In this document: piece after piece, positions 36,107 to 47,481 of the stretch
How the letters are laid out: each line of letters starts with the position of its first letter
Position numbering within the stretch: the first letter of the stretch is position 1
From: Pandoraea anapnoica
GTDB taxonomy: Bacteria; Pseudomonadota; Gammaproteobacteria; Burkholderiales; Burkholderiaceae
DNA: 64,000 bases
Assembly: GCF_902459765.1 (NCBI RefSeq)
Contig: NZ_CABPSP010000004.1
Span: 310,001 to 374,000, forward strand
Direction: 5' to 3'
The notes under the pieces: model-generated
What the model was told of the DNA's origin: nothing
Databases searched by the model: none
Seen by the model: the letters and a program-made list of their open reading frames with translations, nothing else
Program-made: the position numbers and the translations under genes

Positions 36107-36336
36107 GCGGTCCTCTCTCGCGAGTGCGAGCCTACGAGCGATGCTCGGGAGGCATTCGGTACTTGTGCCGCACACCGGTCCCGAGTGCCGGCGGCAGGCG
36201 ACAGTTGCGTGAAGACGGCACGCGCGCCTTGCCAGGATGCCCCCAAACCGATGGTTCGGGACAAAGGCGGAAGAGGCCACGCGCGCCGTCGTTCACCCGT
36301 CATGGCTGCAACGGCAGCCTTGGGAGGAGGTGCGGC

Positions 36337-37563
36337 TTACTTGGAGCCCGTCGTGCCGGCCTTCTCGCGGACCTTGCTGCCGGCCTTCAGGTCGCTGTCG
36401 TAGGCATACACGACACGACCGCCCTTCACTTCGCCGAACACCGGAATATTGGCCGTGATGGCGTCGTGATCGTCATGCGTGAACGGACGATCGTAGGTCG
36501 TGACCACGCCTTCGACCGGCGTCTTCAGGTCTTCCAGTGCAGCGCGCACCTTCGGGCCGTCCGTGCTGCCCGCTTGCTTGATCGCGGCAGCCAGCAGGTA
36601 GATCGAGTCATAGCCTTGCGCAGCTGACACAGCCGAGTCGATGCGGTTGTTCTTCGGCTTGAACATAGCCACGTAGGCGTCGATGAAGGCCTTGCGCTTG
36701 GGCGTGTTGGGTTCCTGAATGAACGTCTGTGGCATGCGCGCGCCTTCGCCGTTCGCGCCCGAGTTGTCGATGTAGTTCGCCATCGCGAGCGTCCAGCTGC
36801 CTACGATCGGCAGCTTCCAGCCGAGCTTGCCCATGCCGTTGGCGATCTGCGCCAGTTCCGGGCCGATACCGTACGTGAGGATCACGTCGGCGCCAGCTTG
36901 CTTGGCCTTGAGCAACTGGGCCGTCATGTCGACGTCCTTGATGTTGAATTTCTCGACGGCGACCGGCGTGATGCCCTTAGCCTTGAGCGCCTTTTCAAGA
37001 TCTTCACGACCGAGCTGACCGTAGTTGGTCGAGTCCGCGAGAATGGCCGGCTTCTTGAAACCACGGCGCGTGATCGCTTCTTCCACGATCATCGGCGCCT
37101 GAATGCTGTCCTTGGCGGCGTTGCGGAAGACATAGTTGTCCGGGTACTGGGGCGGCTTGAACTGGTCAGTGATGACCGTGCCCGTGGCCACGTTGTTGAA
37201 CACCGGAATTTTGGCGTCCTGATAGAAACGCTGCGACGCGAGCGCCACGCCGGTATTGATGTAACCGACGGTGGCAACCACCTTTTCCTTGTTGATCAGT
37301 TCCTGAGCGACTTGCACGCCGCGCTCGTTTTTGGCTTCCTCGTCGCGCTCGACGAGCTGGATCTGACGGCCGAGCACACCGCCCGACTTGTTGATCTCCG
37401 CAGCGGCGAGACGCACGCCATCGCGCATGGAAACGCCCATCGACGACGAGCCACCGGTGAACGGGCCGGACACGCCGATCTTGATCGGATCGGCTGCGAT
37501 GGCCATCGAGGCGGACAGGGCGAACGCGACAGCGCCAGCCATGAGCTTGAATCGGAATTGCAT
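36337..37563 (-). CDS. Periplasmic binding protein of the Liv-type ABC importer
   Basis: 408-residue type-I periplasmic binding protein. Signal peptide MQFRFKLMAGAVAFALSASM with cleavage after AIA. Mature part starts 'DPIKIGVSGPFTGGSSSMGVSMRDGVRLAAAEINKSGGVLGRQIQLVERDEEAKNERGVQVAQELI', the LivJ/K pattern. It is first in the operon, 230 bp ahead of livH. Relatives bind many ligands beyond leucine (amides, aromatic acids, urea), so the exact substrate is open. ATG 37563 with GAAGGAG. Confidence 0.94.
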   Translation of the reverse strand: MQFRFKLMAGAVAFALSASMAIAADPIKIGVSGPFTGGSSSMGVSMRDGVRLAAAEINKSGGVLGRQIQLVERDEEAKNERGVQVAQELINKEKVVATVGYINTGVALASQRFYQDAKIPVFNNVATGTVITDQFKPPQYPDNYVFRNAAKDSIQAPMIVEEAITRRGFKKPAILADSTNYGQLGREDLEKALKAKGITPVAVEKFNIKDVDMTAQLLKAKQAGADVILTYGIGPELAQIANGMGKLGWKLPIVGSWTLAMANYIDNSGANGEGARMPQTFIQEPNTPKRKAFIDAYVAMFKPKNNRIDSAVSAAQGYDSIYLLAAAIKQAGSTDGPKVRAALEDLKTPVEGVVTTYDRPFTHDDHDAITANIPVFGEVKGGRVVYAYDSDLKAGSKVREKAGTTGSK

Positions 37564-37988
37564 AAGGGTCTCCTTCGGTGCGATGCGTTTCGATATGACG
37601 CTTTTTTGCTGCGATTTTCTTGGTGTCGCAGGCCCTGCCGTGGATGCGCGAATACCGGGATGTCCCCCCCGTCGCACCGCCCCGGTCCTTGTAATTCGTG
37701 TCAGGGCGATACCGTCAAGCACGCGTCGAACGACCAACCTAGCGCGCCGATTATGTGATCGCTGAGTTTCGCCCGCAAAGGCGGGAATACCCCTACGGGG
37801 ACGCGGGTTTGCGCCCCGTTATCGCCATTTGGCGCGGGTTTCCAAGGGGTTTTGCGTCGCGCGCCCATGTACGGCGCGTGTCAGGAGAACAGCACGGAGT
37901 GCCAAAGAGTTCGACTCGTATGACGGGTCGTAAGCGAGTTGTAAGCGAAGGCGATTATTCAGCGCGCAGGCGACACTCAAAAGACGCG
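37564..37988. other. Intergenic region without a gene
   Basis: 425 bp between the binding-protein start and the stop of the FtsK-type gene, both leftward. It must contain the importer promoter. A short CCCC-TA-CGGGG hairpin lies at about 37789-37798 and does not look like a terminator. Nothing else was recognised. Confidence 0.5.
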
Positions 37989-40900
37989 CTATTCGCCCGA
38001 CGCGACCACTTCGCGGGCGCCGTTGCGTCCCATCGGCGTAACGAGTCCGGCCGCTTCCATCTGCTCGATCAGACGCGCCGCCCGGTTGTACCCGATGCGC
38101 AATTGCCGCTGCACAGCAGAAATCGACGCACGTCGCGAATTCAGCACGAACGCCGCGGCTTCGTCGTACAGCGGGTCGGCTTCGGCGTCGCCCGCCGTGT
38201 CGCCGAACAGATCGGCGGACGCCGCGTCGGCCGGATCGCCCGCGAGGATGGCCTCATCGTAGTCCGGCTCGCCGTACTGCTGCCAGTGCTGCACCACGCG
38301 GTGCACCTCGTCATCGGCGACGAATGCGCCGTGCACGCGCTGCGGATACCCCGTGCCCGGCGGCAGGAACAGCATGTCGCCCTGCCCCAGCAACGACTCT
38401 GCCCCCATTTGATCGAGAATCGTACGCGAGTCGATTTTCGACGATACCTGGAAGGCAACCCGCGTCGGAATGTTCGCCTTGATGAGACCGGTGATGACGT
38501 CGACCGACGGGCGCTGCGTCGCCAGAATCAGGTGAATACCGGCAGCACGCGCCTTCTGGGCCAGACGCGCGATCAGTTCCTCGATCTTCTTGCCAGCCAC
38601 CATCATGAGATCGGCCAGTTCGTCGATGACCACGACGATGAACGGCAAACGCTCAAGCGGCTCGGGCGCGTCCGGCGTCAGCGAGAACGGGTTGCTGACC
38701 TTCTCGCCCGCGGCGCGTGCGGCATCGATCTTGTCGTTGTAGCCCGCCAGATTACGCACGCCAAGCGCCGACATGAGTCGGTAGCGTTTCTCCATTTCGC
38801 CTACGCACCAGTTCAGCGCATGCGCAGCCTGCTTCATGTCGGTGACGACCGGCGCAAGCAGATGCGGAATGCCGCCGTAGACGGACAGTTCCAGCATCTT
38901 CGGATCGATCATGATGAGGCGAACGTCGTCCGGCGTCGCCTTGTAGAGCAGCGACAGGATCATGGCATTCACTGCCACCGATTTCCCCGAGCCCGTCGTA
39001 CCGGCCACGAGCAAGTGCGGCGCACGTGCCAGATCGGCCACGATCGGCTCGCCCGTGATGTCCTTGCCCATCGCCAGGGCGAGACGCGAGCGATGCGTGT
39101 CGAAGACCGGTGCGGTCAGAATTTCCGAAAGTCGGATCATCTGACGTTGTGCATTCGGCAACTCAAGCCCCATACACGTCTTGCCGGGAATCGTCTCGAC
39201 CACGCGGATGGACGTGACACCCAGCGCACGCGCCAGATCCTTCATGAGACCAACGACCTGCGCGCCGCGCACGCCGACGGCCGGTTCCACTTCGAAGCGC
39301 GTGATGACCGGTCCCGCGGATGCGCCGACGACCGTCACCGGCACCTTGAATTCGGCAAGGCGCTGCTCGATCAGTTGGCTTACTGCGGCGAGCGCTTCGT
39401 CCGAGACGACGTTGGCATGGTCGCTGGCCGTTGCCGGCGCCAGCAGGTCCACGGCAGGCAAGTCGTAGTCGATGGCGACGCGCGGCGGCGGTAGCTCGTA
39501 AGGCGTATCTGCGGTGAAGCTTGCCATTTGCGACGCAGCGGAATGCGCTGCACCGATGGGGGCCGACGGTGTCATGGATGCCGCACCGAACGACGGGATC
39601 GCAGGGATCACCGGCGTGGCAGGCCGCAGGTGTTCGGGGGTGGGCTGTGCGAGCGACGTCGTATCGTCCGACGTCAGCGGCAACCCATCCGCCCGTGCCC
39701 ACGTGCCATCGGCGCGCAAAACGTAATGCGGTTTCGCGGAAGGCTCAAGGGCTTCGTCGATGTCCGACGGAATGACAGGCTCAGGAACGTCGAAAGGTCG
39801 GTCGAAAGGCGGAAGTGCATCGTCTTCATCCGATGCTTCCGCAGCAAGCTCCGCCGACGCGACAGCGGTTTCTGCGGCGACAGTCTGAGTTGCAGGTGCC
39901 GTGACGGTAGCGTCATACGCTTCGACGCTCGCCAGCACGTCGGCAAAAACGAACGGGCGCGGCGGCACAGCGGTGGGCATCGCTGCGCCGGATGCCGAAG
40001 CGACCGGCCGCCGAAGTTGCATCATCGGCGGCAAATTAAGTACTTCCGCAGGCGTCAACGGCGCAACGGGCGGCGGCGTTAGCGGCTCAGCCACGACGAC
40101 CTCGGGTGACGCCGCCAGTGCAGGAATCTCAGGGGCCGCGATGTCGACATCGCTATCGAGCGACGTCGGCATGACGTCGTGCGAAACTTCAGCGACAGCT
40201 TCAGACAGTTGCGCCAATGTCGGCGCACCACTTGCGCCTGACGACTCAGGCGACGCCCAGTCTCGCAAGTCGCGTAGCAATGCCTCAGCTTCCTGACGCA
40301 GCGCAATCATCGCGTCGATTCTTGCCTGCTCGGCCGCGCGCGCGGCTTCTCGCACAGCTTCCTGTTCGGCCAGCATCTCAGGGCTCGGGCCTTCGGGCAC
40401 AGGCTCGACAGACGGTTCTACGACGTCGTTGAGCGACCAGTCGATGGGCGAAAACTCGGCAACGTCGGATGCCAGCGGGACAGCGGCATCCGCCGCCGAC
40501 CATGAGGCTGCACCACGCATGACCGGCATCGCTGGCGTTGCGGGTGTTGTTGGAGCAAAAGGGATCGACTCGGCGGCATTCGTTGCACTGTGCGTCGAGG
40601 CCTCATCGCCAGCCGCAGACGCCGTCTGCGACGTCGGTGCTTGCGGACGCGGCGGTGCGCCACGCGGCGGGATGTCCTCGAGACCCAACTGAGGCTTGCG
40701 GAACGGACTGTGCACGACTGTGCCGCGCAAGTGCGCCGGAGCCATACCGACAGGACGACGATAGCCGGTCGCGCCTGGCATCGATGTGGAATCCAGCGGT
40801 TCGGCGTGCGAAGCGGTACTCGGTGCCGGGGTTGCGTTCGTCGACCCCGAGGCGGGGCGCTGCGCGACCGGCGACTGCGACGACGCAGCCGGTCGCGGCT

Positions 40901-41678
40901 CGCGAGGCGTCATGCCCGGTTCGGCGCGCACGAATTCCGTCGTCCGCAGCGCTTCGCCACGGCTCAGTTTTGCGGCATACGCGCCACGCGGGAGAACGGC
41001 ACGCGGCGCCGCATTCACGCCAAACGTCGGCTCGGCACGCGGTGCTCCGCGCGTGGTCAGCGGCGGAGGTTGCATGGCATCCAGACGCGCACGCTCTTCG
41101 TCCGACAGTTTCCAGCGCGGTTGTGCCGCCAGGCCGCGACGGCGCGGCACCGGCTCTTCGATCAGACTGCCGACGTTGTGGTGACCTTGTCCGACCGTCG
41201 GCGTGAAGCTGCCACGTTCACCACGATCCCCCGTGTCGAACGACATCTGCGACAGACCACGGACTGGCTCACGCACGCCGGTGTCGAAACGGGAATCGCG
41301 CGGCTCGAACGCAGGCGCGTCGTCCTCGTCGTCGGCCGATGGACGACGCGAGAACATGCCCCACCACGTGGTGCCGAAGACAAGCGGGAGAGAAAAAAGG
41401 AGGACGAAGCCGGAGAGGCCCATGGCCAGCGTGCCGCCGAGCGCGACGCTCAAACCATGGGAGAGCGACTGACCGATGCTGCCACCGGCAGTGTTGCTGT
41501 CGCCGCCCGTCAGCGCAGCCAGCGTGGCGCTGGACACCATCGCCAACGGAACGCCAAGCAGCATACGGAGCGTGCCGGGGCCGAAGATTCGTATCTCACC
41601 GCCAAGCAGACCCCGTACGCCAGGCCAGCACAGTGCCAGCAACCAAAACGTCGACAGTCCGAACCAGCCAAACCCCAT
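37989..41678 (-). CDS. ftsK: FtsK/SpoIIIE-family DNA translocase with a very long linker
   Basis: 1229-residue motor that would pump DNA at the division septum. Order: a short membrane region (about residues 5-110, about three hydrophobic segments, where E. coli FtsK has four), a low-complexity Pro/Ala/Thr/Glu linker of about 600 residues (120-730), the alpha domain (about 740-850), the RecA-like beta motor with Walker [15 protein letters not shown] (about 893) and Walker B '[14 protein letters not shown]', then the gamma winged helix '[46 protein letters not shown]'. An in-frame TGA two codons upstream of ATG 41678 fixes the N-terminus. It may be a second FtsK in the genome; this cannot be seen here. 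Confidence 0.93.
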   Translation of the reverse strand: MGFGWFGLSTFWLLALCWPGVRGLLGGEIRIFGPGTLRMLLGVPLAMVSSATLAALTGGDSNTAGGSIGQSLSHGLSVALGGTLAMGLSGFVLLFSLPLVFGTTWWGMFSRRPSADDEDDAPAFEPRDSRFDTGVREPVRGLSQMSFDTGDRGERGSFTPTVGQGHHNVGSLIEEPVPRRRGLAAQPRWKLSDEERARLDAMQPPPLTTRGAPRAEPTFGVNAAPRAVLPRGAYAAKLSRGEALRTTEFVRAEPGMTPREPRPAASSQSPVAQRPASGSTNATPAPSTASHAEPLDSTSMPGATGYRRPVGMAPAHLRGTVVHSPFRKPQLGLEDIPPRGAPPRPQAPTSQTASAAGDEASTHSATNAAESIPFAPTTPATPAMPVMRGAASWSAADAAVPLASDVAEFSPIDWSLNDVVEPSVEPVPEGPSPEMLAEQEAVREAARAAEQARIDAMIALRQEAEALLRDLRDWASPESSGASGAPTLAQLSEAVAEVSHDVMPTSLDSDVDIAAPEIPALAASPEVVVAEPLTPPPVAPLTPAEVLNLPPMMQLRRPVASASGAAMPTAVPPRPFVFADVLASVEAYDATVTAPATQTVAAETAVASAELAAEASDEDDALPPFDRPFDVPEPVIPSDIDEALEPSAKPHYVLRADGTWARADGLPLTSDDTTSLAQPTPEHLRPATPVIPAIPSFGAASMTPSAPIGAAHSAASQMASFTADTPYELPPPRVAIDYDLPAVDLLAPATASDHANVVSDEALAAVSQLIEQRLAEFKVPVTVVGASAGPVITRFEVEPAVGVRGAQVVGLMKDLARALGVTSIRVVETIPGKTCMGLELPNAQRQMIRLSEILTAPVFDTHRSRLALAMGKDITGEPIVADLARAPHLLVAGTTGSGKSVAVNAMILSLLYKATPDDVRLIMIDPKMLELSVYGGIPHLLAPVVTDMKQAAHALNWCVGEMEKRYRLMSALGVRNLAGYNDKIDAARAAGEKVSNPFSLTPDAPEPLERLPFIVVVIDELADLMMVAGKKIEELIARLAQKARAAGIHLILATQRPSVDVITGLIKANIPTRVAFQVSSKIDSRTILDQMGAESLLGQGDMLFLPPGTGYPQRVHGAFVADDEVHRVVQHWQQYGEPDYDEAILAGDPADAASADLFGDTAGDAEADPLYDEAAAFVLNSRRASISAVQRQLRIGYNRAARLIEQMEAAGLVTPMGRNGAREVVASGE

Positions 41679-41817
41679 AATCGCTCATTGCTTCAGGAAA
41701 ACCCGGAGAGCGATTGTAGCAGGTAGGCCACCGCGCGGCGGCCCTGCGCACGGACTTTTGCGCATCATGCGTGCCACGGCGTGTGCCGCATCGCGCGCGT
41801 GATGTGTCCGCCGGACG

Positions 41818-42840
41818 TCAGCCGCGACCATGCGTTCCCGTCGGACGCAGGGACGGCGCGCCATCGGCCGCCACGCTGTCGCGCGTTGCGACCAGCAGCG
41901 CCTCGTCGGGCACGACCAGACTCAGATTCCGGCGACGCAGCGAACGCCAATCGACCTTGGCGAAAATGTCCTCGCCCAGTGCGCTCGTACTCGAGAGGTT
42001 CTCGACGCGCACGCCACGTGCGCGCAATACGTTGGCGGCCAGGCGGAACGACGGCTCGATCAACGTCGAGAATTCGGCGTCAAGACGCGTCGGCGCACGG
42101 GTTTGCATCGTTTCGTAAAAACGCGGGGTCGCTGCGGCATCGCGCAGATCCAACCCGTGCATGTACATCTCGGTGAAACCCAGCCACGTCGCGACTTGCA
42201 GCGCAAAGTACGCGACCGTGCCGCCGTGGAAAAAGCCGTTGTCGATATCGAAGCTGAAACCCAGTCGGCTATCGTCCCCGAAGAACGCCGCACTGGCGCA
42301 GACCTGCGCGTCCGCGCGCAGCATCTGCGTCGTGCGGGCCGCTTCAAACCCGCGCTTGAAAATGTCGTCGACGAGATAGAAGCGGCAGCCGAAGGCGGAC
42401 ATCGGGAACATATCCAGCAAACGGGCCAGCACGACCGGCGTGACGAACAGCACCAGATCGCGCGCCACGATACGGCGCGCCAGATCGGGACGCTGGCGCA
42501 CGAAGCCCGCGTCGAGAATGCAGTAGTAGTTGAATTTGACGGGGGCGCGCTCGGTCAGCGCGATGGCCCCGTTCACGCCCATCACGTGATGCATCGGCAG
42601 CGCATCGTAGTCGATGTCGGCGACGGAAGGACCGCTGGCGATGATGTGGCAAGGCAGCCGACGCAGGCGTTGCAACTCGGCGCGACGTGCGAGCGGCACG
42701 TTGCGTCCGCGCCAGGTGAATCGTTCGATCGCCCCCATCGCATCTCGCGCAATCTGCGCGTGCGGCCACAGGCGTTCGTTGTGCCGCCACTTCGCCGAAT
42801 GGCTGTGACGGTAGACGAGTTTGAGGAATGTCGAGAGCAT
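41818..42840 (-). CDS. DUF115/WaaZ-like protein, possible LPS sugar transferase
   Basis: 340 residues from ATG 42840 (354 from GTG 42882; neither has a strong ribosome site). The core contains 'LPCHIIASGPSVADIDYDALPMHHVMGVNGAIAL' followed by 'YYCILDAGFVRQRPDLARRIV'. This is the GPS...D...VNGA pattern shared by DUF115/MptE-like enzymes and by WaaZ, which adds a third Kdo to the LPS core. Later 'GGTVAYFALQVATWLGFTEMYMHGLDLRD' fits the same fold. Cytoplasmic, no signal. It lies 139 bp upstream of the FtsK-type gene and in the same direction. A sugar-transferase role in envelope assembly is an inference. Confidence 0.72.
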   Translation of the reverse strand: MLSTFLKLVYRHSHSAKWRHNERLWPHAQIARDAMGAIERFTWRGRNVPLARRAELQRLRRLPCHIIASGPSVADIDYDALPMHHVMGVNGAIALTERAPVKFNYYCILDAGFVRQRPDLARRIVARDLVLFVTPVVLARLLDMFPMSAFGCRFYLVDDIFKRGFEAARTTQMLRADAQVCASAAFFGDDSRLGFSFDIDNGFFHGGTVAYFALQVATWLGFTEMYMHGLDLRDAAATPRFYETMQTRAPTRLDAEFSTLIEPSFRLAANVLRARGVRVENLSSTSALGEDIFAKVDWRSLRRRNLSLVVPDEALLVATRDSVAADGAPSLRPTGTHGRG

Positions 42841-43349
42841 TGTCGTTGTTCTGGTTAGGTGTTCTGGTTGCGCCGCGCTCACCTCACAGTGGTACGGTCC
42901 TAACCCCGTTCATATCGCGTGTCGGTCGATTGCCGAGCACCTGTGAGCCGACTGCAACCCCGCGACTCCCCCTGTCTCGCGGTATAGCTCACGATGGCAT
43001 GGAGACCTGGCTCCATCACGTCGATGCGCAAATTCTGCCATTCCAGTTTAATGCCGGACAAGATTTATTCCAGTTGGAAATCTTACGTCGAGTTACCTTT
43101 CCGCGCCGTTTTCGACCGACGGACTTGACAGCAAAATCCCCTGTTTATGCGGGTTTGCGTCGGATTGGATGTGACAACACAGGGAAGGAAAGGAAATTTG
43201 CAGAGAAATAGAGCATTGCTAAAAATGCAGACAATGCTCAATGCAATTCGACGATTAATGCGTCGTCCGTAAGCGTCGTTGCGGGGAATGTGGGAGGCAT
43301 TGACGGGCCACTCGCGCACGCGCGAATGACCCGGCTTTCACCGGACCGA
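42841..43349. other. Intergenic region without a recognised gene
   Basis: 509 bp between leftward genes. The part at about 43040-43260 is more AT-rich than its surroundings and is the likely promoter zone for the WaaZ-like gene. Short open frames here lack ribosome sites and family-like sequence. Confidence 0.5.
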
Positions 43350-46300
43350 TCAGTGCAGCGCCGAGCGGTTACCCGGAGAGCGATAGAAAGACTGCTCCAG
43401 TTCACCGAGCAACGTTGCCAGTTGCGGATCGCGAATGAAGCTTGCGGCGGAGTCGGCGGCGAGGATCGCTTCGGGCGTTTGCGGCCGGGCAATGAGAAAG
43501 CCCTGCACGTAGTCGACACCAAGCTCGGAGAGCGCTTCTAGCGTTGCGGCGTCTTCGACCCACTCCGCCACGCTACGAATACCGAGGTTCTTGGCGAGCG
43601 CCACGATGGCCTCGACGATGGCCAGATTGGCCGGGTGCGCCGCCATGCTCTTGACGAACGCCCCGTCGATCTTGATCGCGTCGACCGCGAGATCCTTAAG
43701 ATAGGAAAAGGAACTGAAGCCCGCGCCGAAGTCGTCGAGCGCGATGCGCCCGCCCAACTGGTGGATGCGGTCGACGAAGCGTCGCGTGTTGTCGAGATCG
43801 TGCAACGCGACCGTCTCGGTGATTTCGATGCACAGCAGCCCCACCGAACGCTCATGGGCGGCCAGCGTCGCAAAGATATCCCGCACGAAATGCTCGTCGT
43901 TGAGCGATGCCCCCGAGAGGTTGACGCAAACGAAGCGTGTCTTGGACAACTGATCCCGATGCGTATCGATCCACGCCAACGTATTCGTGAGCACCCATTT
44001 GTCGATCATGCCGATGGTGCCGTTCTCTTCGGCCGCGCTGATGATGCGCGACGCCGGCACGATATTGCCGTCAGAATCGCGCATGCGCAACAGCACCTCG
44101 AAGTTCAGCGAGTCGCCCGGTGACGCCATCTCCATGATCGGTTGCATTTCCAGGAACAACGTGTTGGGCGTGAGGCCGGCGTCGAGCGCGTCGATCAGAC
44201 GCAACTCCGCCAGACGCTCCCGGAATGCCGCCGCTCCGCGTTCGTAGACGACCAGTTCGCGACGGCTCTTCTTCGCCTCACGGCAGGCCCGGTCGGCGGA
44301 CGAAATCGCGTCGGGCACACGCATGTCGGTCGTCAGCTCGATGACACCGGCCGACGCGCGTACCTGGAACGCCCGCTCGCCGATCTGATACGGCTCTCCG
44401 GCGATAGCGTCCACCAGACGTCGCGCCACCGCCGCCGCTTCCTTGATGGTGGCATCGCGGAAGACCACGATGAACTCGTCGCCACCGGTGCGTCCCACGC
44501 TCTGTTCCGTCGACAACCGCGCACGCATCCGGTCGCAGGCCTGACGCAGCACCTCGTCGCCCGCCGCATGCCCGAACAGATCGTTGACGAGTTTGAAGCG
44601 GTCCAGATCGAGATACGCCAGCGCCGCCGGACGCGCATCCGAGAGCGTGCGGATGGCTTCGCCCAGCGATTTTTCGATGCCGCGCCGGTTCGAGACGCCC
44701 GTGAGCGGGTCGTTCTCCGCCAGATACCGCAGTTGCTCCATCGTGCGGGCACGTTCCGTAATGTCCTGTAAGGAACCTTCGATACGCCCGTCAGAGAAAA
44801 TCGCCTTGACGAGGTAACGGCTGATTCGCCCGTCGTCGCGAGGCAGCGAGAGGATTTCAAGCTCGGACTCGTCGCTGTGCTGGGCGACGTCTAGCAGCAT
44901 GCGCCATGTGCTCTGACCGAAATACTGGTCCCAGCGGAACGTGCGTCCCTCGGTGTTGGGAATGCCGAGCATGGTGTGCAGCGCCGCGTTGCCCCGCACG
45001 AACACCCCCTGATCGTTCAGCGTGAAGAGGCCGACCGGCGTCACGTCGTAGGCGTTGCGCAGTTCGGTCTGGGCTTCGAGCTTGCCCTTGTGTTCCAGGC
45101 GCATCTGCTCTGCAATCGCCAGCGCGGCCATCAGGCTGGAGAACAGCGCCGCCGTCACGCTGTTGAGCGCCGACGACAACGCGCGCGCATTGAAAGCGGC
45201 GGCGATAACTTCAGAGAACGTCGCGAACAGAACGATGGCCAGCGACGCGCTGTACCAGACCGCCACCCGAGAGCGTGTGAGTACCAGAATGCGCACGAGC
45301 AGCACCAGCACAATCACGATGCCCAACGCCGCCACGGCCCACAGCACCGGAATGAAGTGCGCATACGGCAACGCGATGGCGGCGCAGCACAGCACCACGC
45401 CGGCCCATTGCAGCACCATCACCATCCAGCGCAGCCCGATCAGGCGCAGTTCCTTCTTGAATAGCTGCGTGAACAGCGAATAGGTCAGCACGTAATAGAT
45501 GGCGAACGTGGCCTTGCGTACCAGTGCGTCCCATTCCATCGGAATGGCGCGCTCGAGCCACTGCGTGTCTGCGCCCAGCGAGTTGGCGGCGAGTCGAAGA
45601 TTGCCGATCAGCCAGGCGGCGAACAGCACATACAACCATTCCTTGTTGATGATGGCTGTGACGAGCACGAACGCCGAGAGCGTTAGCAGACCGCCTTCGA
45701 GCAAGCCGTTGCTGCGATGAAACTCCTTCTCGGAGATGCTCAACTCGGGCGCGGCCCATGCGACGAGCGACAGATGCGCCGGGCCGGAGAACGTGCCCTG
45801 ACACAGCAACGTGACCGGCTCGACCAGATGACCGAGGTCGATCGCGAAGCCCGCCTTCGACATGCGAATCGCGCCGCTGACATCGCTCCGGTCGGCGCGG
45901 CCGATGGCCGGGGTGTCAGGGCTTCGCCAGCAGGCAAGCGTCTGCGCGTGCCGCGAGGGAAACTCGATGACGGTGCGCTCCTGCCCGCCTACCGGCGGGA
46001 CCGAGAAGCGGAACCACACCGGCGCTTCGGATAGATGTGTGCTGAATTGCTGGACCAGCGGCGCGCGCTCCAGCGCCCCCTGTGCCATCGGCGGATTAAA
46101 CGTCGCGGGAAGATCGCCCTGCGCCTGAAAGCTCACCGGGGTGGCACCGCGCACGGCGTACTGACTTTCCTGGAACATGAGCACGATGCCAGAGAGCAGC
46201 ATGATCGCTGCGGGCACCGCGTAAAGGGAAATGCTTCGAAAGAGTTCGTCGAGCCGGGCCGTGATGCGCCAACGGCGCCGCGAGCCGGTGAGTTCGCTCA

Positions 46301-46364
46301 ACTCATCGGAGAAATCGTTCGTATTACGGCCGTCGTCGCGCTCGTTGCCGAGTTCCCCCGCCAT
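43350..46364 (-). CDS. Membrane PAS-GGDEF-EAL c-di-GMP protein
   Basis: 1004 residues. Order: helix at about 47-65; periplasmic 7TMR-DISMED2-like sensor (about 70-215); about seven helices (215-430); a PAS-like segment with 'YDVTPVGLFTLNDQGVFVRGNAALHTMLGI' (about 460-560); GGDEF with intact RTGGDEF (about 623-629); EAL at about 730-980. In the EAL domain the name-giving motif reads EVLLR; the catalytic Glu is kept, as are VNLSGASL, EITETV, LDDFGAGFSS, the Lys of IKIDGAF, and VAEWVED. So both activities are possible. ATG 46364 has only a weak GGGCA site. Confidence 0.9.
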   Translation of the reverse strand: MAGELGNERDDGRNTNDFSDELSELTGSRRRWRITARLDELFRSISLYAVPAAIMLLSGIVLMFQESQYAVRGATPVSFQAQGDLPATFNPPMAQGALERAPLVQQFSTHLSEAPVWFRFSVPPVGGQERTVIEFPSRHAQTLACWRSPDTPAIGRADRSDVSGAIRMSKAGFAIDLGHLVEPVTLLCQGTFSGPAHLSLVAWAAPELSISEKEFHRSNGLLEGGLLTLSAFVLVTAIINKEWLYVLFAAWLIGNLRLAANSLGADTQWLERAIPMEWDALVRKATFAIYYVLTYSLFTQLFKKELRLIGLRWMVMVLQWAGVVLCCAAIALPYAHFIPVLWAVAALGIVIVLVLLVRILVLTRSRVAVWYSASLAIVLFATFSEVIAAAFNARALSSALNSVTAALFSSLMAALAIAEQMRLEHKGKLEAQTELRNAYDVTPVGLFTLNDQGVFVRGNAALHTMLGIPNTEGRTFRWDQYFGQSTWRMLLDVAQHSDESELEILSLPRDDGRISRYLVKAIFSDGRIEGSLQDITERARTMEQLRYLAENDPLTGVSNRRGIEKSLGEAIRTLSDARPAALAYLDLDRFKLVNDLFGHAAGDEVLRQACDRMRARLSTEQSVGRTGGDEFIVVFRDATIKEAAAVARRLVDAIAGEPYQIGERAFQVRASAGVIELTTDMRVPDAISSADRACREAKKSRRELVVYERGAAAFRERLAELRLIDALDAGLTPNTLFLEMQPIMEMASPGDSLNFEVLLRMRDSDGNIVPASRIISAAEENGTIGMIDKWVLTNTLAWIDTHRDQLSKTRFVCVNLSGASLNDEHFVRDIFATLAAHERSVGLLCIEITETVALHDLDNTRRFVDRIHQLGGRIALDDFGAGFSSFSYLKDLAVDAIKIDGAFVKSMAAHPANLAIVEAIVALAKNLGIRSVAEWVEDAATLEALSELGVDYVQGFLIARPQTPEAILAADSAASFIRDPQLATLLGELEQSFYRSPGNRSALH

Positions 46365-46581
46365 ATGACTTTTGTGCCCTTATCTCGTTGGTCGCCCCCG
46401 TGTTGATCTCCGGACAAGGCGAGCATCGAAGCCCGCCTCCCCGGCCGGGCCGGCCCTGTCCCGTGCGGCCGTCTTCCGGCCGACACGGGCAGGTGTCTCT
46501 CGCCCGTCCTACGCGTTACCGCCGTCGTGTAAAACACTGCCTGTTGCAAACGACGGGATAACGTTATTTCGAATAACGGCA

Positions 46582-47481
46582 TTACACCGCCAGGCTGTAG
46601 CCTGCTGCTACGCATCGTACCTCGTCGGCACCAAAAGATAAATCCCGCAAATGCGCGCCAACACTGGCTTCAACCGGCACTGGCCCGTCGTCGTTCTGTA
46701 CCTGCCCAAGCGCCCCTTCGCCCGGCATGCCGAGACGCAAGTCGGGGTGATGGGTGAGGCACATATAGGCAAACAACGGGTGACCAGCCGACTGCCAGCG
46801 CGTGCGTGCCTGCGCCACATCCAGCGCCAGTACCCGATGCCCGATTCCGCCGACATGCGCCATCGGGATCAGACCCTGTGACGGGAAGACGTCCGTAAAC
46901 ATCAACGCTTCGTACTGCCGATGCAGCGGCGGGCGGGCCGTAATCACCATCCAGTCGATGCCCGAGACCAGGCAGTACTGATAGAACGCCTTGAAAAGCG
47001 CCGTCTTGACGACGCGCCCCACCGGACCCGCCACCACGCCAAGACGTGTGGCTTCCGCCAGTGCTGCGCTATCGAGCCATTCGGGCAACGGTGCGGAATC
47101 CTCAAGATGCAATGCCTGATAGCGATTGGTCTGGATCCGCATCGTGCCGAGCACCGCACCATCGAGCCGGGCGCGCGCCACAAGGACGACCGAACCCGCT
47201 TCCCGGTCGCTGACCTCTGGCTCGCTCAGCGTTGCCGCAAGCTCGGGCAAGTGACGGCCATAGGCCGCCTGGCGCATCGCAACGGCATCGCGCAACGACG
47301 ACTCGTCGCTCGCGATGGTGACGACAAACGGCAGACGTTCCTCGCGCAGCGCGCCAATGCCGGACGTGGCTGACGCCGGGGCCCGCGCCGTCGCGGGTGA
47401 CGACGCAGGACGGAGGTTTCCGGCTGGCCGGTCTGCATGGGTAATCGAGAGGACATCCGAAGCTTGTGCAAGGTCAAACAT
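46582..47481 (-). CDS. N-acyl amino acid synthase-like GNAT acyltransferase (FeeM type)
   Basis: 299-residue protein. ATG 47481 lies 8 bp after AAGGAG. Residues about 50-240 resemble the FeeM/PEP-CTERM-type autoinducer-synthase-like GNAT fold: 'SLRDAVAMRQAAYGRHLPEL', 'DREAGSVVLVARARLDGAVLGTMRIQTNRY' (core strands), 'EATRLGVVAGPVGRVVKTALFKAFYQYCLVSGIDWMVITARPPLHRQYEALMFTDVF'. FeeM makes long-chain N-acyl-tyrosines from acyl-ACP. A lipid-like or signal product is therefore likely but the amino acid is unknown. It is divergent from a MarR regulator and a DHA2 exporter. Confidence 0.8.
   Translation of the reverse strand: MFDLAQASDVLSITHADRPAGNLRPASSPATARAPASATSGIGALREERLPFVVTIASDESSLRDAVAMRQAAYGRHLPELAATLSEPEVSDREAGSVVLVARARLDGAVLGTMRIQTNRYQALHLEDSAPLPEWLDSAALAEATRLGVVAGPVGRVVKTALFKAFYQYCLVSGIDWMVITARPPLHRQYEALMFTDVFPSQGLIPMAHVGGIGHRVLALDVAQARTRWQSAGHPLFAYMCLTHHPDLRLGMPGEGALGQVQNDDGPVPVEASVGAHLRDLSFGADEVRCVAAGYSLAV

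Noticed and set aside
37755-39494. 579-codon open frame on the plus strand
   Set aside because: Antisense to the FtsK-type gene, arginine/histidine-rich composition, no recognisable domain.
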